64,000 nucleotides of DNA from Oceanobacillus chungangensis (lineage in GTDB: Bacteria > Bacillota > Bacilli > Bacillales > Amphibacillaceae). Of this stretch, positions 37,055 to 45,209 are shown one piece after another. The translations under genes were made by a program, and so were the position numbers. Below the pieces are notes generated by a model that worked only from the letters and a program-made list of their open reading frames with translations, searched no databases and had not been told where the DNA came from. The DNA lies in NCBI RefSeq assembly GCF_003369565.1, contig NZ_PIOD01000011.1, forward strand, positions 310,001-374,000, written 5' to 3'. Positions within the stretch are counted from its first letter, which is position 1, and every line of letters begins with the position of its first letter.

Positions 37055-38413
37055 TTAACCGATAATAATTTTTTCTTTGGGATAATGGTAATTACCATCT
37101 TGTTTATTCTTTCTAAACATCAAGATAAAGGTGAATAGCCCTAACCTTCCAATAAACATTAACAACATTAGAATTAATTTACTTGCATTACTTAAATCAC
37201 TTGTAATCCCTAACGAGAGACCAACAGTTCCAAAAGCTGAAGTTACTTCAAAGATTACTTCCATTAAGGAGAATGGTTCTATTGAAGAAATGTAAAGAAC
37301 CGAACCAAGTACCATGGCCAATGCAACAAGAGTTACCATTACAGCCTTTAACAGATCTTCCTCATAAACCTCTCGTTTAAAAAGCCGAATGCTTCTTCCA
37401 CTTCGAGCGTAAGTAAAGATAAAAATAATTACTAGAGCAAAAGTAGTCGTTCGAATCCCTCCACCAGCACTACTTGGAGATGCACCGATAAACATCAAGA
37501 ACGAAATAAACAAATGGTTTTCTTCTGATAACAGGTTGATATTCATGGTGGACAACCCGCCACTTCTTGTTGTAACAGATTGAAAAAGTGCATAAAACAA
37601 TGCTTCATGCCAAGATTTATCCGCAAAAAAATCACTGCTGTCAAGTACATATATTATCCCTGCACCAACAAAAATTAATATAAAGAAAGTTGTTGTCGTT
37701 ACTTTTGTAAATAAACTAAAACGTATGTTTTTCCTCTTTTTTGAAAATAAATACTCTTTAACTTCAATTAACACTGGGAATCCAATCGCTCCAAATATAA
37801 TTAAAAGCATGATAATAAATTGTACAAAATAATCATGACTATAGGGTAGCAATGACGCCCCTGTTATATCAAATCCTGCATTTGAAAGTGCACTAATTGT
37901 GCCAAAAAAACCATGGAAATAGGCTTCTCTTGCTGTAGGATAATAATTTAATAGATACGTTCCTAAAATAAGAAAAGCGATTATTTCTATCACTAGCAAT
38001 ACAATAATAATCTGCTTTGTTAAGCGAACCATCCCTTGAAAACTAGTTTGATTTTGATCTGTCATAATCAATCGCCGTTCACGCAGTCCTATTTTTTTCC
38101 CGATTAAAAGCCAGATAAATGTTCCTGAAGCCATGATGCCAATTGTTCCAAAGTGTAAAATTACTGTTAGGATAATGATTCCTGACGTACTTAGTGTATC
38201 AACAACTGAAATTGTACTAAGCCCTGTAACACTTATAGCACTCACAGCAGTAAAGAGAATATCTATAAATCCAATTTGAACTCCGTCCTGGTATGCAAAT
38301 GGTAATGAAAGTGCTGCTGTTGAAATAATGATTGATAATAAATAGAATAATAGTAATAATTGTGCCGGTGTTCGTTTATTTAACCACTTATGATTAAAGT
38401 GAAGATATTTCAT
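37055..38413 (-). CDS. ktrD: KtrD/KtrB-type potassium channel subunit
   Basis: 452 residues, four M1-P-M2 repeats of the TrkH/KtrB superfamily. The four pore segments keep the filter Gly: SVTGLST, SNAGFD, TRSGGLST and GTVGLSLG. It forms the K+ (Na+-coupled) pathway gated by KtrC. The D type is chosen because KtrC is the only regulatory subunit in the window and B. subtilis KtrC/KtrD are likewise encoded apart. AGGAG precedes the ATG. Confidence 0.92.
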   Translation of the reverse strand: MKYLHFNHKWLNKRTPAQLLLLFYLLSIIISTAALSLPFAYQDGVQIGFIDILFTAVSAISVTGLSTISVVDTLSTSGIIILTVILHFGTIGIMASGTFIWLLIGKKIGLRERRLIMTDQNQTSFQGMVRLTKQIIIVLLVIEIIAFLILGTYLLNYYPTAREAYFHGFFGTISALSNAGFDITGASLLPYSHDYFVQFIIMLLIIFGAIGFPVLIEVKEYLFSKKRKNIRFSLFTKVTTTTFFILIFVGAGIIYVLDSSDFFADKSWHEALFYALFQSVTTRSGGLSTMNINLLSEENHLFISFLMFIGASPSSAGGGIRTTTFALVIIFIFTYARSGRSIRLFKREVYEEDLLKAVMVTLVALAMVLGSVLYISSIEPFSLMEVIFEVTSAFGTVGLSLGITSDLSNASKLILMLLMFIGRLGLFTFILMFRKNKQDGNYHYPKEKIIIG

Positions 38414-38477
38414 TGTCTTACTCCTAAGTATATTGGTTTACTGTATTTCATATTAGAAAAGGATTCCGCATGATATT

Positions 38478-38903
38478 TTAAATCGAATCTTTACCTATTG
38501 GTTCATCAAAAGTTTTTAACAGTTCCTTGCCACGGTAACCTTCTTTCAATAAAGCTGTCAATTCCTTTAAAATATTTTTTTCCTTGCGCTCAATAATAGT
38601 GCCCATAAATAGTACGTTAATATTTTCACCAATTTCATTTACACTTAGAATTGATGTAATAAATGTCGCTGGTTCATTGCTTTCTTTCGTGATTTTTACT
38701 TGAAGCATAATTTCTTCTTTATTTTCTAAGAGTTGATTAAAATAGACTTTGTTCGCTTTTTCAATGTAGGCTTCAATTATCCACCGGTTCGTATCATCCT
38801 CCCGATTAATAATAAGACCATTTAATAGCGGTATATTATTTTGGACTATATTGCCATTTCTTTGATTTATAATAGTTAGCTTCATAAGCTTAAACGTCTT
38901 CAT
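38478..38903 (-). CDS. YwpF-like protein
   Basis: 141 residues, beta-rich cytosolic protein starting MKTFKLMKLTII, with PLLNGLIINREDD and a C-terminal helix LTALLKEGYRGKELLKTF. This agrees with my memory of the YwpF-like family. GGGGGA precedes the ATG. It lies 64 bases upstream of ktrD on the same strand and may be co-transcribed. No function known. Confidence 0.65.
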   Translation of the reverse strand: MKTFKLMKLTIINQRNGNIVQNNIPLLNGLIINREDDTNRWIIEAYIEKANKVYFNQLLENKEEIMLQVKITKESNEPATFITSILSVNEIGENINVLFMGTIIERKEKNILKELTALLKEGYRGKELLKTFDEPIGKDSI

Positions 38904-39138
38904 ATAATCCCCCTATCGAAAAGTTTGACTTAGCTAAGCATTATTGCGACAGTCTTAGTTGCAAGAAGTTTTTTAATCTAATAATGAAAGTGATGAATAT
39001 ATCTAGAGTGTATCAAAAAGAAACTGGAATTGATATGTATTACAACAATAATTTATTATTCTCCTGTATAATATCATCGTAATCTAATTTATTTCTAACA
39101 ATAAACATGTACAATTCTGTTGAGGGGGATTAATTATT

Positions 39139-39885
39139 ATGAATCATACTATTGATACGATATTAAATCATCGATCAATCCGAAAATTTACGGAAGATAA
39201 ATTAACAGATGAACAAATCCATATACTTATTAAAGCCGCACAACAAGCCTCTACTTCAAGTAATGTAATGGCATATACAATTATTGGTGTGACAGATCCT
39301 GTACTGAAAAAAGAGCTTAGAAAAATATCCGGTCAACCATATGTTGAACATAATGGTCATTTATTCGTATTTTGCGGAGATCTACATCGGATAACACAAC
39401 TTTCCACACCGGAAGAGCGGATTGAAATGGAAGAAACAATTGAAAGCACAGAACAATTCATTGTCACAATAATTGATGCGGCATTATCGGCACAGAATTT
39501 AGCAATTGCAGCAGAATCAATTGGACTCGGTATTTGTTATCTCGGAAGTTTAAGAAATGATATTTACCATGTAAGTGAATTATTAGGGCTTCCTGATTAT
39601 GTTGTTCCACTTTTTGGTATGGCAGTTGGCACCCCCGCCCAACAACCGGAATTAAAACCACGTTTACCTTTCGAGGTTGTGTATCATGAAAATAAATATC
39701 TAGCTGATGAAATCCAACAACCTGCCATCTCTTCTTATGACGCGGAACTTCTAGAGTATTATCAAACTCGTTCGAGCAATACTAAAGTAGATACTTGGTC
39801 CGAACAAATGATTCGTAAATATCGAAATCCGATTCGCATGGACGTTAGTAGCTTTGTGAAAGAGCAAAAATTAAATAAAAGATAA
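39139..39885 (+). CDS. nfrA: NfrA-type NADPH flavin nitroreductase
   Basis: 248 residues, nitro-FMN reductase fold. HRSIRKFTEDKLTDEQ at the N-terminus binds FMN phosphate; AAQQASTSSNVMAYTIIGV and ESIGLGICYLGSLRND are typical of NfrA/Frp. It uses NADPH to reduce FMN, nitroaromatics or oxidants; NfrA1 is Spx-controlled in B. subtilis. AGGGGG precedes the ATG. Monocistronic with a terminator. Confidence 0.92.
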   Translation: MNHTIDTILNHRSIRKFTEDKLTDEQIHILIKAAQQASTSSNVMAYTIIGVTDPVLKKELRKISGQPYVEHNGHLFVFCGDLHRITQLSTPEERIEMEETIESTEQFIVTIIDAALSAQNLAIAAESIGLGICYLGSLRNDIYHVSELLGLPDYVVPLFGMAVGTPAQQPELKPRLPFEVVYHENKYLADEIQQPAISSYDAELLEYYQTRSSNTKVDTWSEQMIRKYRNPIRMDVSSFVKEQKLNKR

Positions 39886-39897
39886 ACTCAATAAATC

Positions 39898-39926
39898 AAG
39901 CACATTCATGCAATGTGCTTTTTTCT
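39898..39926 (+). terminator. Terminator of nfrA
   Basis: A 9-bp stem (AAGCACATT / AATGTGCTT) followed by TTTTTTC. Confidence 0.88.
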
Positions 39927-40098
39927 TCGGTAAAAACTAAATAATTTTACCGGTGGCTGAGAGTTAATTTATTTGTTATCGCTCCGAAAAACGGTTCTCT
40001 TAGGATTGCATAGCATAAAGCAGCATTATTCACACATTATAATACAAATACATAAACAAAACCGGTTAAGATTTGCTATGTATGAAGAACTTTAATCA

Positions 40099-40126
40099 CT
40101 ATCAAAATCCTTCCGCATTTTGATAG
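40099..40126. promoter_or_regulatory. 10-bp inverted repeat upstream of the SpoVA operon
   Basis: CTATCAAAAT and its complement are separated by 8 bases, about 90 bases before the first gene of the operon, and no T run follows. It may be an operator. The rest of the nfrA-DUF1657 interval (39927-40213) holds a trace of the GC-rich repeat (CGCTCCGAAAAACGG, about 39979). I could not identify a convincing SigG promoter. Confidence 0.35.
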
Positions 40127-40213
40127 GAATATATAGGAAATAATTTGACCGTATAAATAAAATAAATTGTCAAACCTTAAAGGTGACATTAAATTCTTTA
40201 GGGAGGTTCTATT

Positions 40214-40417
40214 ATGACAGTATCAAGTCAAGTAAAGCAAACTATTGCAGGTCTTAAGAGTGCTCAAGCGAGTTTTGAACAATTTGCACTGCAAACTGAA
40301 AATAAACAGGCGAAACAAATGTATCAGGATGCTGCACAACAAACGATGGCAATATTGCAAAATGTTGAACCAAGAGTACAGCAAATTGAACAAGAAGAAC
40401 CACAATATAAACAGTAA
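40214..40417 (+). CDS. DUF1657 protein 1 of the SpoVA operon
   Basis: 67 residues, two-helix protein (MTVSSQVKQTIAGLKSAQAS) rich in Gln and ending EEPQYKQ. It matches DUF1657, small proteins encoded with SpoVA-type operons. GGGAGG precedes the ATG. First gene of the operon, as in the spoVA(2mob) operon of heat-resistant Bacillus strains. The DUF1657 protein at 42962 and the C-terminus of the DUF421 protein at 43187 share its pattern. Confidence 0.88.
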   Translation: MTVSSQVKQTIAGLKSAQASFEQFALQTENKQAKQMYQDAAQQTMAILQNVEPRVQQIEQEEPQYKQ

Positions 40418-40547
40418 GCGTTGGAAGTTGGTTATTCCAACTTCCTACATAGTTGAGATTCAATCTTAACAATTTACCCAATGCATCATAGATGTAGGAA
40501 TAAGGGTATTACAGTACATTACTTGTTTTTAGAAATGAGTGAACATC

Positions 40548-41000
40548 ATGCAACGAATTATAGTCATTATTATCGCTGGAATGTTCTTTCTATTATTTGG
40601 TTGTGGAACCGATACTAGTAAGGAACAACAAGCTAAACAAGATTCTACAATTGATAATAGTAATAGCCAAATTGACCAAGAACCTTCGATTAAAGCAAAG
40701 AAAACTTTAAACGAACACGAAGGAATTACAGAGATCAGGTCTGTTAATAACACCAAAACACTTGTAGTTGCAGTTAAAGTGAATCATGACGAACGTTTTA
40801 CACTAAAATCGCTAGAGAAAAAAATGACGAAAAAATTAAAAGATGAATTCCCAAAATTAGATGTGGAATTTTCAACTGACTTAAAAATCTTTCTTGAGCT
40901 AGATAAATTGAAAAAAAAGATGCAAACTGGCTCCCTGACTGAGAAAGAGCTTAATAAAGAGCTTGACAAAATTATTAAGTTGTCCAAGAAACAAACATAG
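40548..41000 (+). CDS. YhcN/YlaJ-like lipoprotein of the SpoVA operon
   Basis: About 150 residues. A signal peptide ends in the lipobox LFGC (Cys near 20). A polar linker follows, then a short YhcN-like domain (EHEGITEIRSVNNTKTLVVAVKV) and a Lys-rich C-terminal helix. ATG at 40548 is preferred to GTG at 40539. In spoVA(2mob) operons the second gene is a YhcN/YlaJ lipoprotein, which fits. It is much shorter and more diverged than YlaJ at 7058-7657. Confidence 0.8.
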   Translation: MQRIIVIIIAGMFFLLFGCGTDTSKEQQAKQDSTIDNSNSQIDQEPSIKAKKTLNEHEGITEIRSVNNTKTLVVAVKVNHDERFTLKSLEKKMTKKLKDEFPKLDVEFSTDLKIFLELDKLKKKMQTGSLTEKELNKELDKIIKLSKKQT

Positions 41001-41102
41001 ATAATCTGAAAGCAATAATGATGCGCGAGCATTTTAAAGAAAAGATTTTGCCGCAAAAGATGAATAAATTATGATGAGATTAATGAAAAGAGTGATGGAA
41101 GC

Positions 41103-41582
41103 ATGGCAGATAAAAAGAAGAAAAACCTACCACCAAATGCACAGGAGTATCAAGCGTTTCAACAGCAACGGGAAGTAAAGCGACCACTGTTAAAGAACTG
41201 CCTGAAAGCCTTCTTTGTTGGTGGATTAATTTGTCTTATCGGTCAGCTAATTTCCACCTTCTATATTTATTATTTTAATTTTACCGAACAAACTGCTGGA
41301 AACCCAACCACAGCCACATTAATCTTTCTAACAATGCTTTTAACTGGATTTGGCGTCTATGACCGAATTGGCCAATTTGGTGGAGCAGGATCTGCTGTTC
41401 CTGTAACAGGTTTCGGAAATGCTGTCATTTCTGCTGCAATTGAACATAAAACAGAAGGATTCATTTTAGGTGTTGGTGGGAATATTTTCAAAGTAGCTGG
41501 ACCTGTTATTGTCTATGGTGTATTCTCTGCGTTTATTGTTGCATTAATTAAGACCATTATTATTGAGTGGGGTGGATTTTAG
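41103..41582 (+). CDS. spoVAC: Stage V sporulation protein AC
   Basis: 159 residues: a polar, basic N-terminus (about 35 residues) then four membrane segments. LKAFFVGGLICLIGQ, GFGVYDRIGQFGGAGSAVPVTGFGN and VGGNIFKVAGPVIVYGV are the SpoVAC signatures. SpoVAC forms part of the inner spore membrane channel for calcium dipicolinate and behaves as a mechanosensitive channel. It overlaps the spoVAD start by one base. Confidence 0.95.
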   Translation: MADKKKKNLPPNAQEYQAFQQQREVKRPLLKNCLKAFFVGGLICLIGQLISTFYIYYFNFTEQTAGNPTTATLIFLTMLLTGFGVYDRIGQFGGAGSAVPVTGFGNAVISAAIEHKTEGFILGVGGNIFKVAGPVIVYGVFSAFIVALIKTIIIEWGGF

Positions 41583-42598
41583 TGTTAGTTGGACATCAAA
41601 CATGGGTCTTTGACAATAAACCAGTTATCCTAACTACCGGTACTGTTGGTGGTCCTTTTGAAGCGAACGGAATGATTCCAAATGATTTTGATTTATTACA
41701 TGATGACATGTGGTTAGAGCAAGCATCATTTGAAAAAGCACAGCAAACACTAATGGAGGAAGCGTGTCAAATCGCTATCAAAAAAAGCAATATCGAAAAA
41801 GAAAATGTTCAGTTTTTCATCGGTGGTGATTTAATCAATCAGATTACTCCAACAAGCTTTGCAGCAAACACATTAGGTGCCCCGTACTTTGGACTATTTA
41901 GTGCTTGCGCTACTTCAATGGAAAGCTTAGCACTTTCTGCTGCCATTATTAATAGTGGTGGTGCAAATCATATTTTGAGTGGCGTTTCGAGCCATAACGC
42001 TTCAGCAGAAAGACAATTTCGTTACCCAACAGAATATGGTGGACAGAAGCCACCAACAGCGCAATGGACTGTTACAGGGGCTGGTTGTGCATTGGTTGGT
42101 AAAGAAGGTGAAGGACCAGTTATAACATCTGCTACAATTGGAAAAGTAGTGGATATGGGAATGACAGATCCATTTAATATGGGTGGTGCCATGGCTCCTG
42201 CTGCAGTTGAAACGATTGAAACCCATTTAAGAGAAAGAAATATTGACCACTCATATTATGATTTAATTATTACCGGGGATTTAGCACATATTGGTAGAGA
42301 AGTATCTTTAGATTTATTGCATAAACGTGGGATTGATATCCCCTCGGAAAAATATGTTGATTGTGGACTGACGATCTATCGTGAAGGACAGCCCGTTTTA
42401 GCTGGAGCTAGTGGTCCAGCATGTTCAGCTATCGTTACTTTTGGACATTTTTTAAATCGGCTGAAGCAAGGTGAATTCAACCGGATACTTGTTATTGCGA
42501 CTGGTGCACTCCATTCCCCTCTTAGCATCTTTCAAAAAGATCCAATTCCATGTATTGCACATGCAGTTTCCATAGAATCGGGAAGTGATATACAATGA
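41582..42598 (+). CDS. spoVAD: Stage V sporulation protein AD
   Basis: 338 residues, thiolase-fold protein related to FabH-type ketoacyl synthases. It has [13 protein letters not shown] at the start, [18 protein letters not shown] around the position of the ketosynthase Cys, and GASGPACSA near the C-terminus. In B. subtilis SpoVAD binds dipicolinic acid directly. GTG at 41582 is chosen because GGGGTGG is six bases upstream. It overlaps both neighbours, so translation of C, D and E is coupled. Confidence 0.95.
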   Translation: MLVGHQTWVFDNKPVILTTGTVGGPFEANGMIPNDFDLLHDDMWLEQASFEKAQQTLMEEACQIAIKKSNIEKENVQFFIGGDLINQITPTSFAANTLGAPYFGLFSACATSMESLALSAAIINSGGANHILSGVSSHNASAERQFRYPTEYGGQKPPTAQWTVTGAGCALVGKEGEGPVITSATIGKVVDMGMTDPFNMGGAMAPAAVETIETHLRERNIDHSYYDLIITGDLAHIGREVSLDLLHKRGIDIPSEKYVDCGLTIYREGQPVLAGASGPACSAIVTFGHFLNRLKQGEFNRILVIATGALHSPLSIFQKDPIPCIAHAVSIESGSDIQ

Positions 42599-42945
42599 TA
42601 TTCTTTTGGGCGTTTGTAATTGGTGGTCTCATTTGTGTTATCGGACAAATTATGTTCGACGTTTTCAAACTGACTCCAGCTCACACATTGACAAGCCTAG
42701 TTGTTGCTGGTGCTATTTTAGACGGGCTTGGTCTCTATGAACCATTAATTGATTTTGCTGGTGCTGGTGCAACTGTTCCAATAACAAGCTTTGGTAACTC
42801 ATTGGTTCATGGGGCCATGGCAGAGGCAGAAAAACACGGAATTATTGGTGTCATTACAGGAATGTTTGAAGTAACAAGCTCAGGAATCTCTGCTGCTATT
42901 ATCTTCGGTGTCATTGGTGCATTGATTTTTAAGGCTAAAGGATGA
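42595..42945 (+). CDS. spoVAE: Stage V sporulation protein AEb
   Basis: 116 residues, four membrane segments. [21 protein letters not shown] and [21 protein letters not shown] identify SpoVAE (the Eb form). The ATG overlaps the spoVAD stop in ATGA. With AC it forms the membrane part of the dipicolinate channel. The repeated GxGxxVPxTxFGN segment shows its shared ancestry with SpoVAC. Confidence 0.95.
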   Translation: MIFFWAFVIGGLICVIGQIMFDVFKLTPAHTLTSLVVAGAILDGLGLYEPLIDFAGAGATVPITSFGNSLVHGAMAEAEKHGIIGVITGMFEVTSSGISAAIIFGVIGALIFKAKG

Positions 42946-42961
42946 AAGGTGTGAAACGAGT

Positions 42962-43162
42962 ATGACAGTAGGTTCACAAGTAAAAGGCTGCTTTGCATCG
43001 GTAAAAAGCATTGAAGCAAGCCTGCAATTATTCGTAAATAAATCACAGGACGAAGAAACGAAGGAAACCTTCTTACAAGTACAGCAGCTAATAAAAGAAG
43101 TCAAAGATGATTTACAAAAACAAGTCATTCAGCTTTCCAAGGAAGAGCCACAATACAAATAA
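42962..43162 (+). CDS. DUF1657 protein 2 of the SpoVA operon
   Basis: 66 residues starting MTVGSQVKGCFASVKSIEAS and ending EEPQYK. It is a paralogue of the first DUF1657 gene of the operon, with the same length and C-terminal tail. It lies 17 bases after spoVAE and 25 before the DUF421 gene. Role unknown. Confidence 0.88.
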   Translation: MTVGSQVKGCFASVKSIEASLQLFVNKSQDEETKETFLQVQQLIKEVKDDLQKQVIQLSKEEPQYK

Positions 43163-43186
43163 TTAGCAAGAAAGGAAAGGTTGTCC

Positions 43187-44044
43187 ATGCCAGACTGGAT
43201 TTTCGTAATAATTAGATCAATAACACTAATTGCCATCTTATTTTTTATGGTCAAATGGCTCGGAGCAAAACAGTTATCCCAACTAAATATTTTCGAAACC
43301 ATTACTGGTGTTGTATTAGGCGGAATTGTTGCGCTCCATACGGTCGATCTTTCCAGCAACTTTCTTTACGCGCTCATTGCAATGGCTATTTGGTTTATCG
43401 TTCCATTTAGTGTTGAGCTGATCTCATTAAAAAGTAAGACCTTTAGAGATTTCACCCAAGGAAAAAGTACCGTATTTATACAAGACGGCAAAATAATGGA
43501 AGATAATCTTAAAAAACGTGGTTATACAACGGATGATTTGCTAGAAAAGTTGCGGGAAAAGGATATTTTTCTTGCCTCTGATGTAGAATTCGCATTATTA
43601 GAACCAACAGGCTCGATTAGTGTTTTGCAGAAACGAGATAAGATGCCGTTAACCGCAAAAGACTTAGGTATTAAGCTTGCACCCAAAAAAGAGCCTCAAA
43701 CCGTTATTATGGATGGAAAAGTAATTCTAGAACCGCTAGCAAACCTATCCCTTAATTTAAACTGGTTAGAAACAGAGCTTGCAAAATTAAACGTAAGTAT
43801 TGAAAATGTTTTTCTAGGTCAAGCAGATAGTGATGCCCAGCTAACGGTTGACTTGTACGATGATAAAATCGCTGTTCCTGAACCGACAGAAAAACCGCTA
43901 TTACTAGCAACAATGAAAAAATGCCAAGCAGACTTAGAATTATTTTCTTTAGCAACCGAGAACGAAGAGTCCAAGCAACTATATGAACGGAATAGTAAAA
44001 AGTTACAAGCAGCAATTGACCTTATTTTTCCTTCAATACAGTAA
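43187..44044 (+). CDS. DUF421 (YetF-like) membrane protein with a C-terminal DUF1657-like unit
   Basis: 285 residues. Three membrane helices (about 5-90; MVKWLGAKQLSQLNIFETITG is the DUF421 hallmark) are followed by two cytosolic DUF421/YetF domains (about 95-225). The last ~50 residues (ATMKKCQADLELFSLATENE, then KQLYERNSKKLQAAIDLI) match the DUF1657 pattern of the two small proteins in this operon. GGAAAGG lies before ATG 43187. This is the last gene of the SpoVA operon; a terminator follows. YetF-type proteins have been linked to spore properties in spoVA(2mob). Confidence 0.9.
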   Translation: MPDWIFVIIRSITLIAILFFMVKWLGAKQLSQLNIFETITGVVLGGIVALHTVDLSSNFLYALIAMAIWFIVPFSVELISLKSKTFRDFTQGKSTVFIQDGKIMEDNLKKRGYTTDDLLEKLREKDIFLASDVEFALLEPTGSISVLQKRDKMPLTAKDLGIKLAPKKEPQTVIMDGKVILEPLANLSLNLNWLETELAKLNVSIENVFLGQADSDAQLTVDLYDDKIAVPEPTEKPLLLATMKKCQADLELFSLATENEESKQLYERNSKKLQAAIDLIFPSIQ

Positions 44045-44046
44045 AT

Positions 44047-44080
44047 AGCAGTCCCATTTATATGAAATAGGACTGCTTTG
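44047..44080. terminator. Bidirectional terminator after the SpoVA operon
   Basis: AGCAGTCC...GGACTGCT with further pairing of ATTT/AAAT, between the convergent stop codons at 44044 and 44084. Confidence 0.8.
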
Positions 44081-44083
44081 CTT

Positions 44084-45070
44084 TTAAGCTTCTATTTGTA
44101 ATGCAATCTTCCCAAATTGTTTGCTTTCTTTCAAATAGTCGAATGCTTCCTGTGCTTGTTCAAGCGAAAATACCCGATCAACAACAGGATGTAGATTATA
44201 TTTCTCAATATGAATGAGCAATGCACGAAGTTCGTCCCTACTGCCCATTGTCGTTCCAAATAATTGATATTGACCATAAAAGAATTTTCTCAAATCAAAT
44301 TCAATTTTATCTTCTGTTGTTGCACCAAATGTAACCATTCTTCCTCCCTTCTTTAATATATCAAGTGAACGATTAAATGTGGCTCGTCCAACACTATCAA
44401 TTACTAAATCAACTGTTTCATTAGCCAATTCCTTCTGCCAGTCACTATTCGTATCCAGTACAACGTCCGCACCAAGTTCTTTTGCTAAATTCTGCTTTTC
44501 TTTGCTTCGAGAAGTGACAATTACCCTTGCTCCTGCATTTTTTGAAAAGGCAATAAGGTATGTTGCAACACCGCTTCCAGCCCCAGGAATAAAGACGGTA
44601 TCGCCCTCTTTTAAATTACCCTTTGTAAATAATGCACGGAACCCTGTTAGAGCTGATAATGCAAGAACTCCAGCTTCCTCCCACGAGAGATTTTCCGGCT
44701 TCATCTCTAGTTGTTCTTCTGATATCGCAATCTTCTCAGCGAAGGTTCCATGGTCAGGCATCCCGAGTAAATCGAATTCCTTTGATGGAGCATCACTATT
44801 ATCAAACCAACGTAACGAAGGATTAATAATTACTTCATCGCCAACTTTAAAGCGTGTCACACCTTCACCGATTGCTTCGACTAATCCTGCACCATCGGAA
44901 CCAAGGATTAATGCTTCCTTGTCCTTCCCCATTCTGTTTGGTATATATAGGTCACGTCGGTTTAATCCTGCAACACGTAAAGCAACAACTACCTCTCCCT
45001 TGTTTGCAATAGGTGCTTCCATCTCTTTGATTTTTAATTCTCCATATTCCAGTACAAATGCTTTCACCAT
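44084..45070 (-). CDS. Zinc-independent medium-chain dehydrogenase/reductase (YogA-like)
   Basis: 328 residues. A GroES-like domain (about 25-130) is followed by a Rossmann domain with GAGSGVATYLIAFSKNAGA. The catalytic zinc Cys is replaced (GLNRRDLY) and the structural four-Cys lobe is absent, so this is a quinone-oxidoreductase-like, zinc-free MDR enzyme that should use NADPH. B. subtilis YogA is the nearest I can name. No substrate can be inferred. It is convergent with the SpoVA operon. Confidence 0.85.
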   Translation of the reverse strand: MVKAFVLEYGELKIKEMEAPIANKGEVVVALRVAGLNRRDLYIPNRMGKDKEALILGSDGAGLVEAIGEGVTRFKVGDEVIINPSLRWFDNSDAPSKEFDLLGMPDHGTFAEKIAISEEQLEMKPENLSWEEAGVLALSALTGFRALFTKGNLKEGDTVFIPGAGSGVATYLIAFSKNAGARVIVTSRSKEKQNLAKELGADVVLDTNSDWQKELANETVDLVIDSVGRATFNRSLDILKKGGRMVTFGATTEDKIEFDLRKFFYGQYQLFGTTMGSRDELRALLIHIEKYNLHPVVDRVFSLEQAQEAFDYLKESKQFGKIALQIEA

Positions 45071-45209
45071 AACACCCTTTCCATTAGCATGTATTTTAGC
45101 AACAAGCTAGCATTCCAGCGAGCAGATAATTGCCCACTGAAATACACCTATTAATTCCTGATTATTCAAAGTATAACAAAAGGTTTAGGGATAAACTAGA
45201 AATCTGTTT

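Noticed and set aside
40127-40213. SigG promoter for the SpoVA operon
   Set aside because: GTATA near 40150 could be a -35 but no CATNNTA-like -10 lies at 17-18 bases; CATTAAA is wrongly spaced.
40254-40481. Several ORFs overlapping the first DUF1657 gene on both strands
   Set aside because: Shadows caused by its Gln/Lys-rich codons; only the 40214 frame has the GGGAGG site and the family pattern.
44379-45110. 243-codon ORF antisense to the YogA-like reductase
   Set aside because: Full overlap with a clear family gene; low-complexity Ser/Pro composition typical of a shadow frame.
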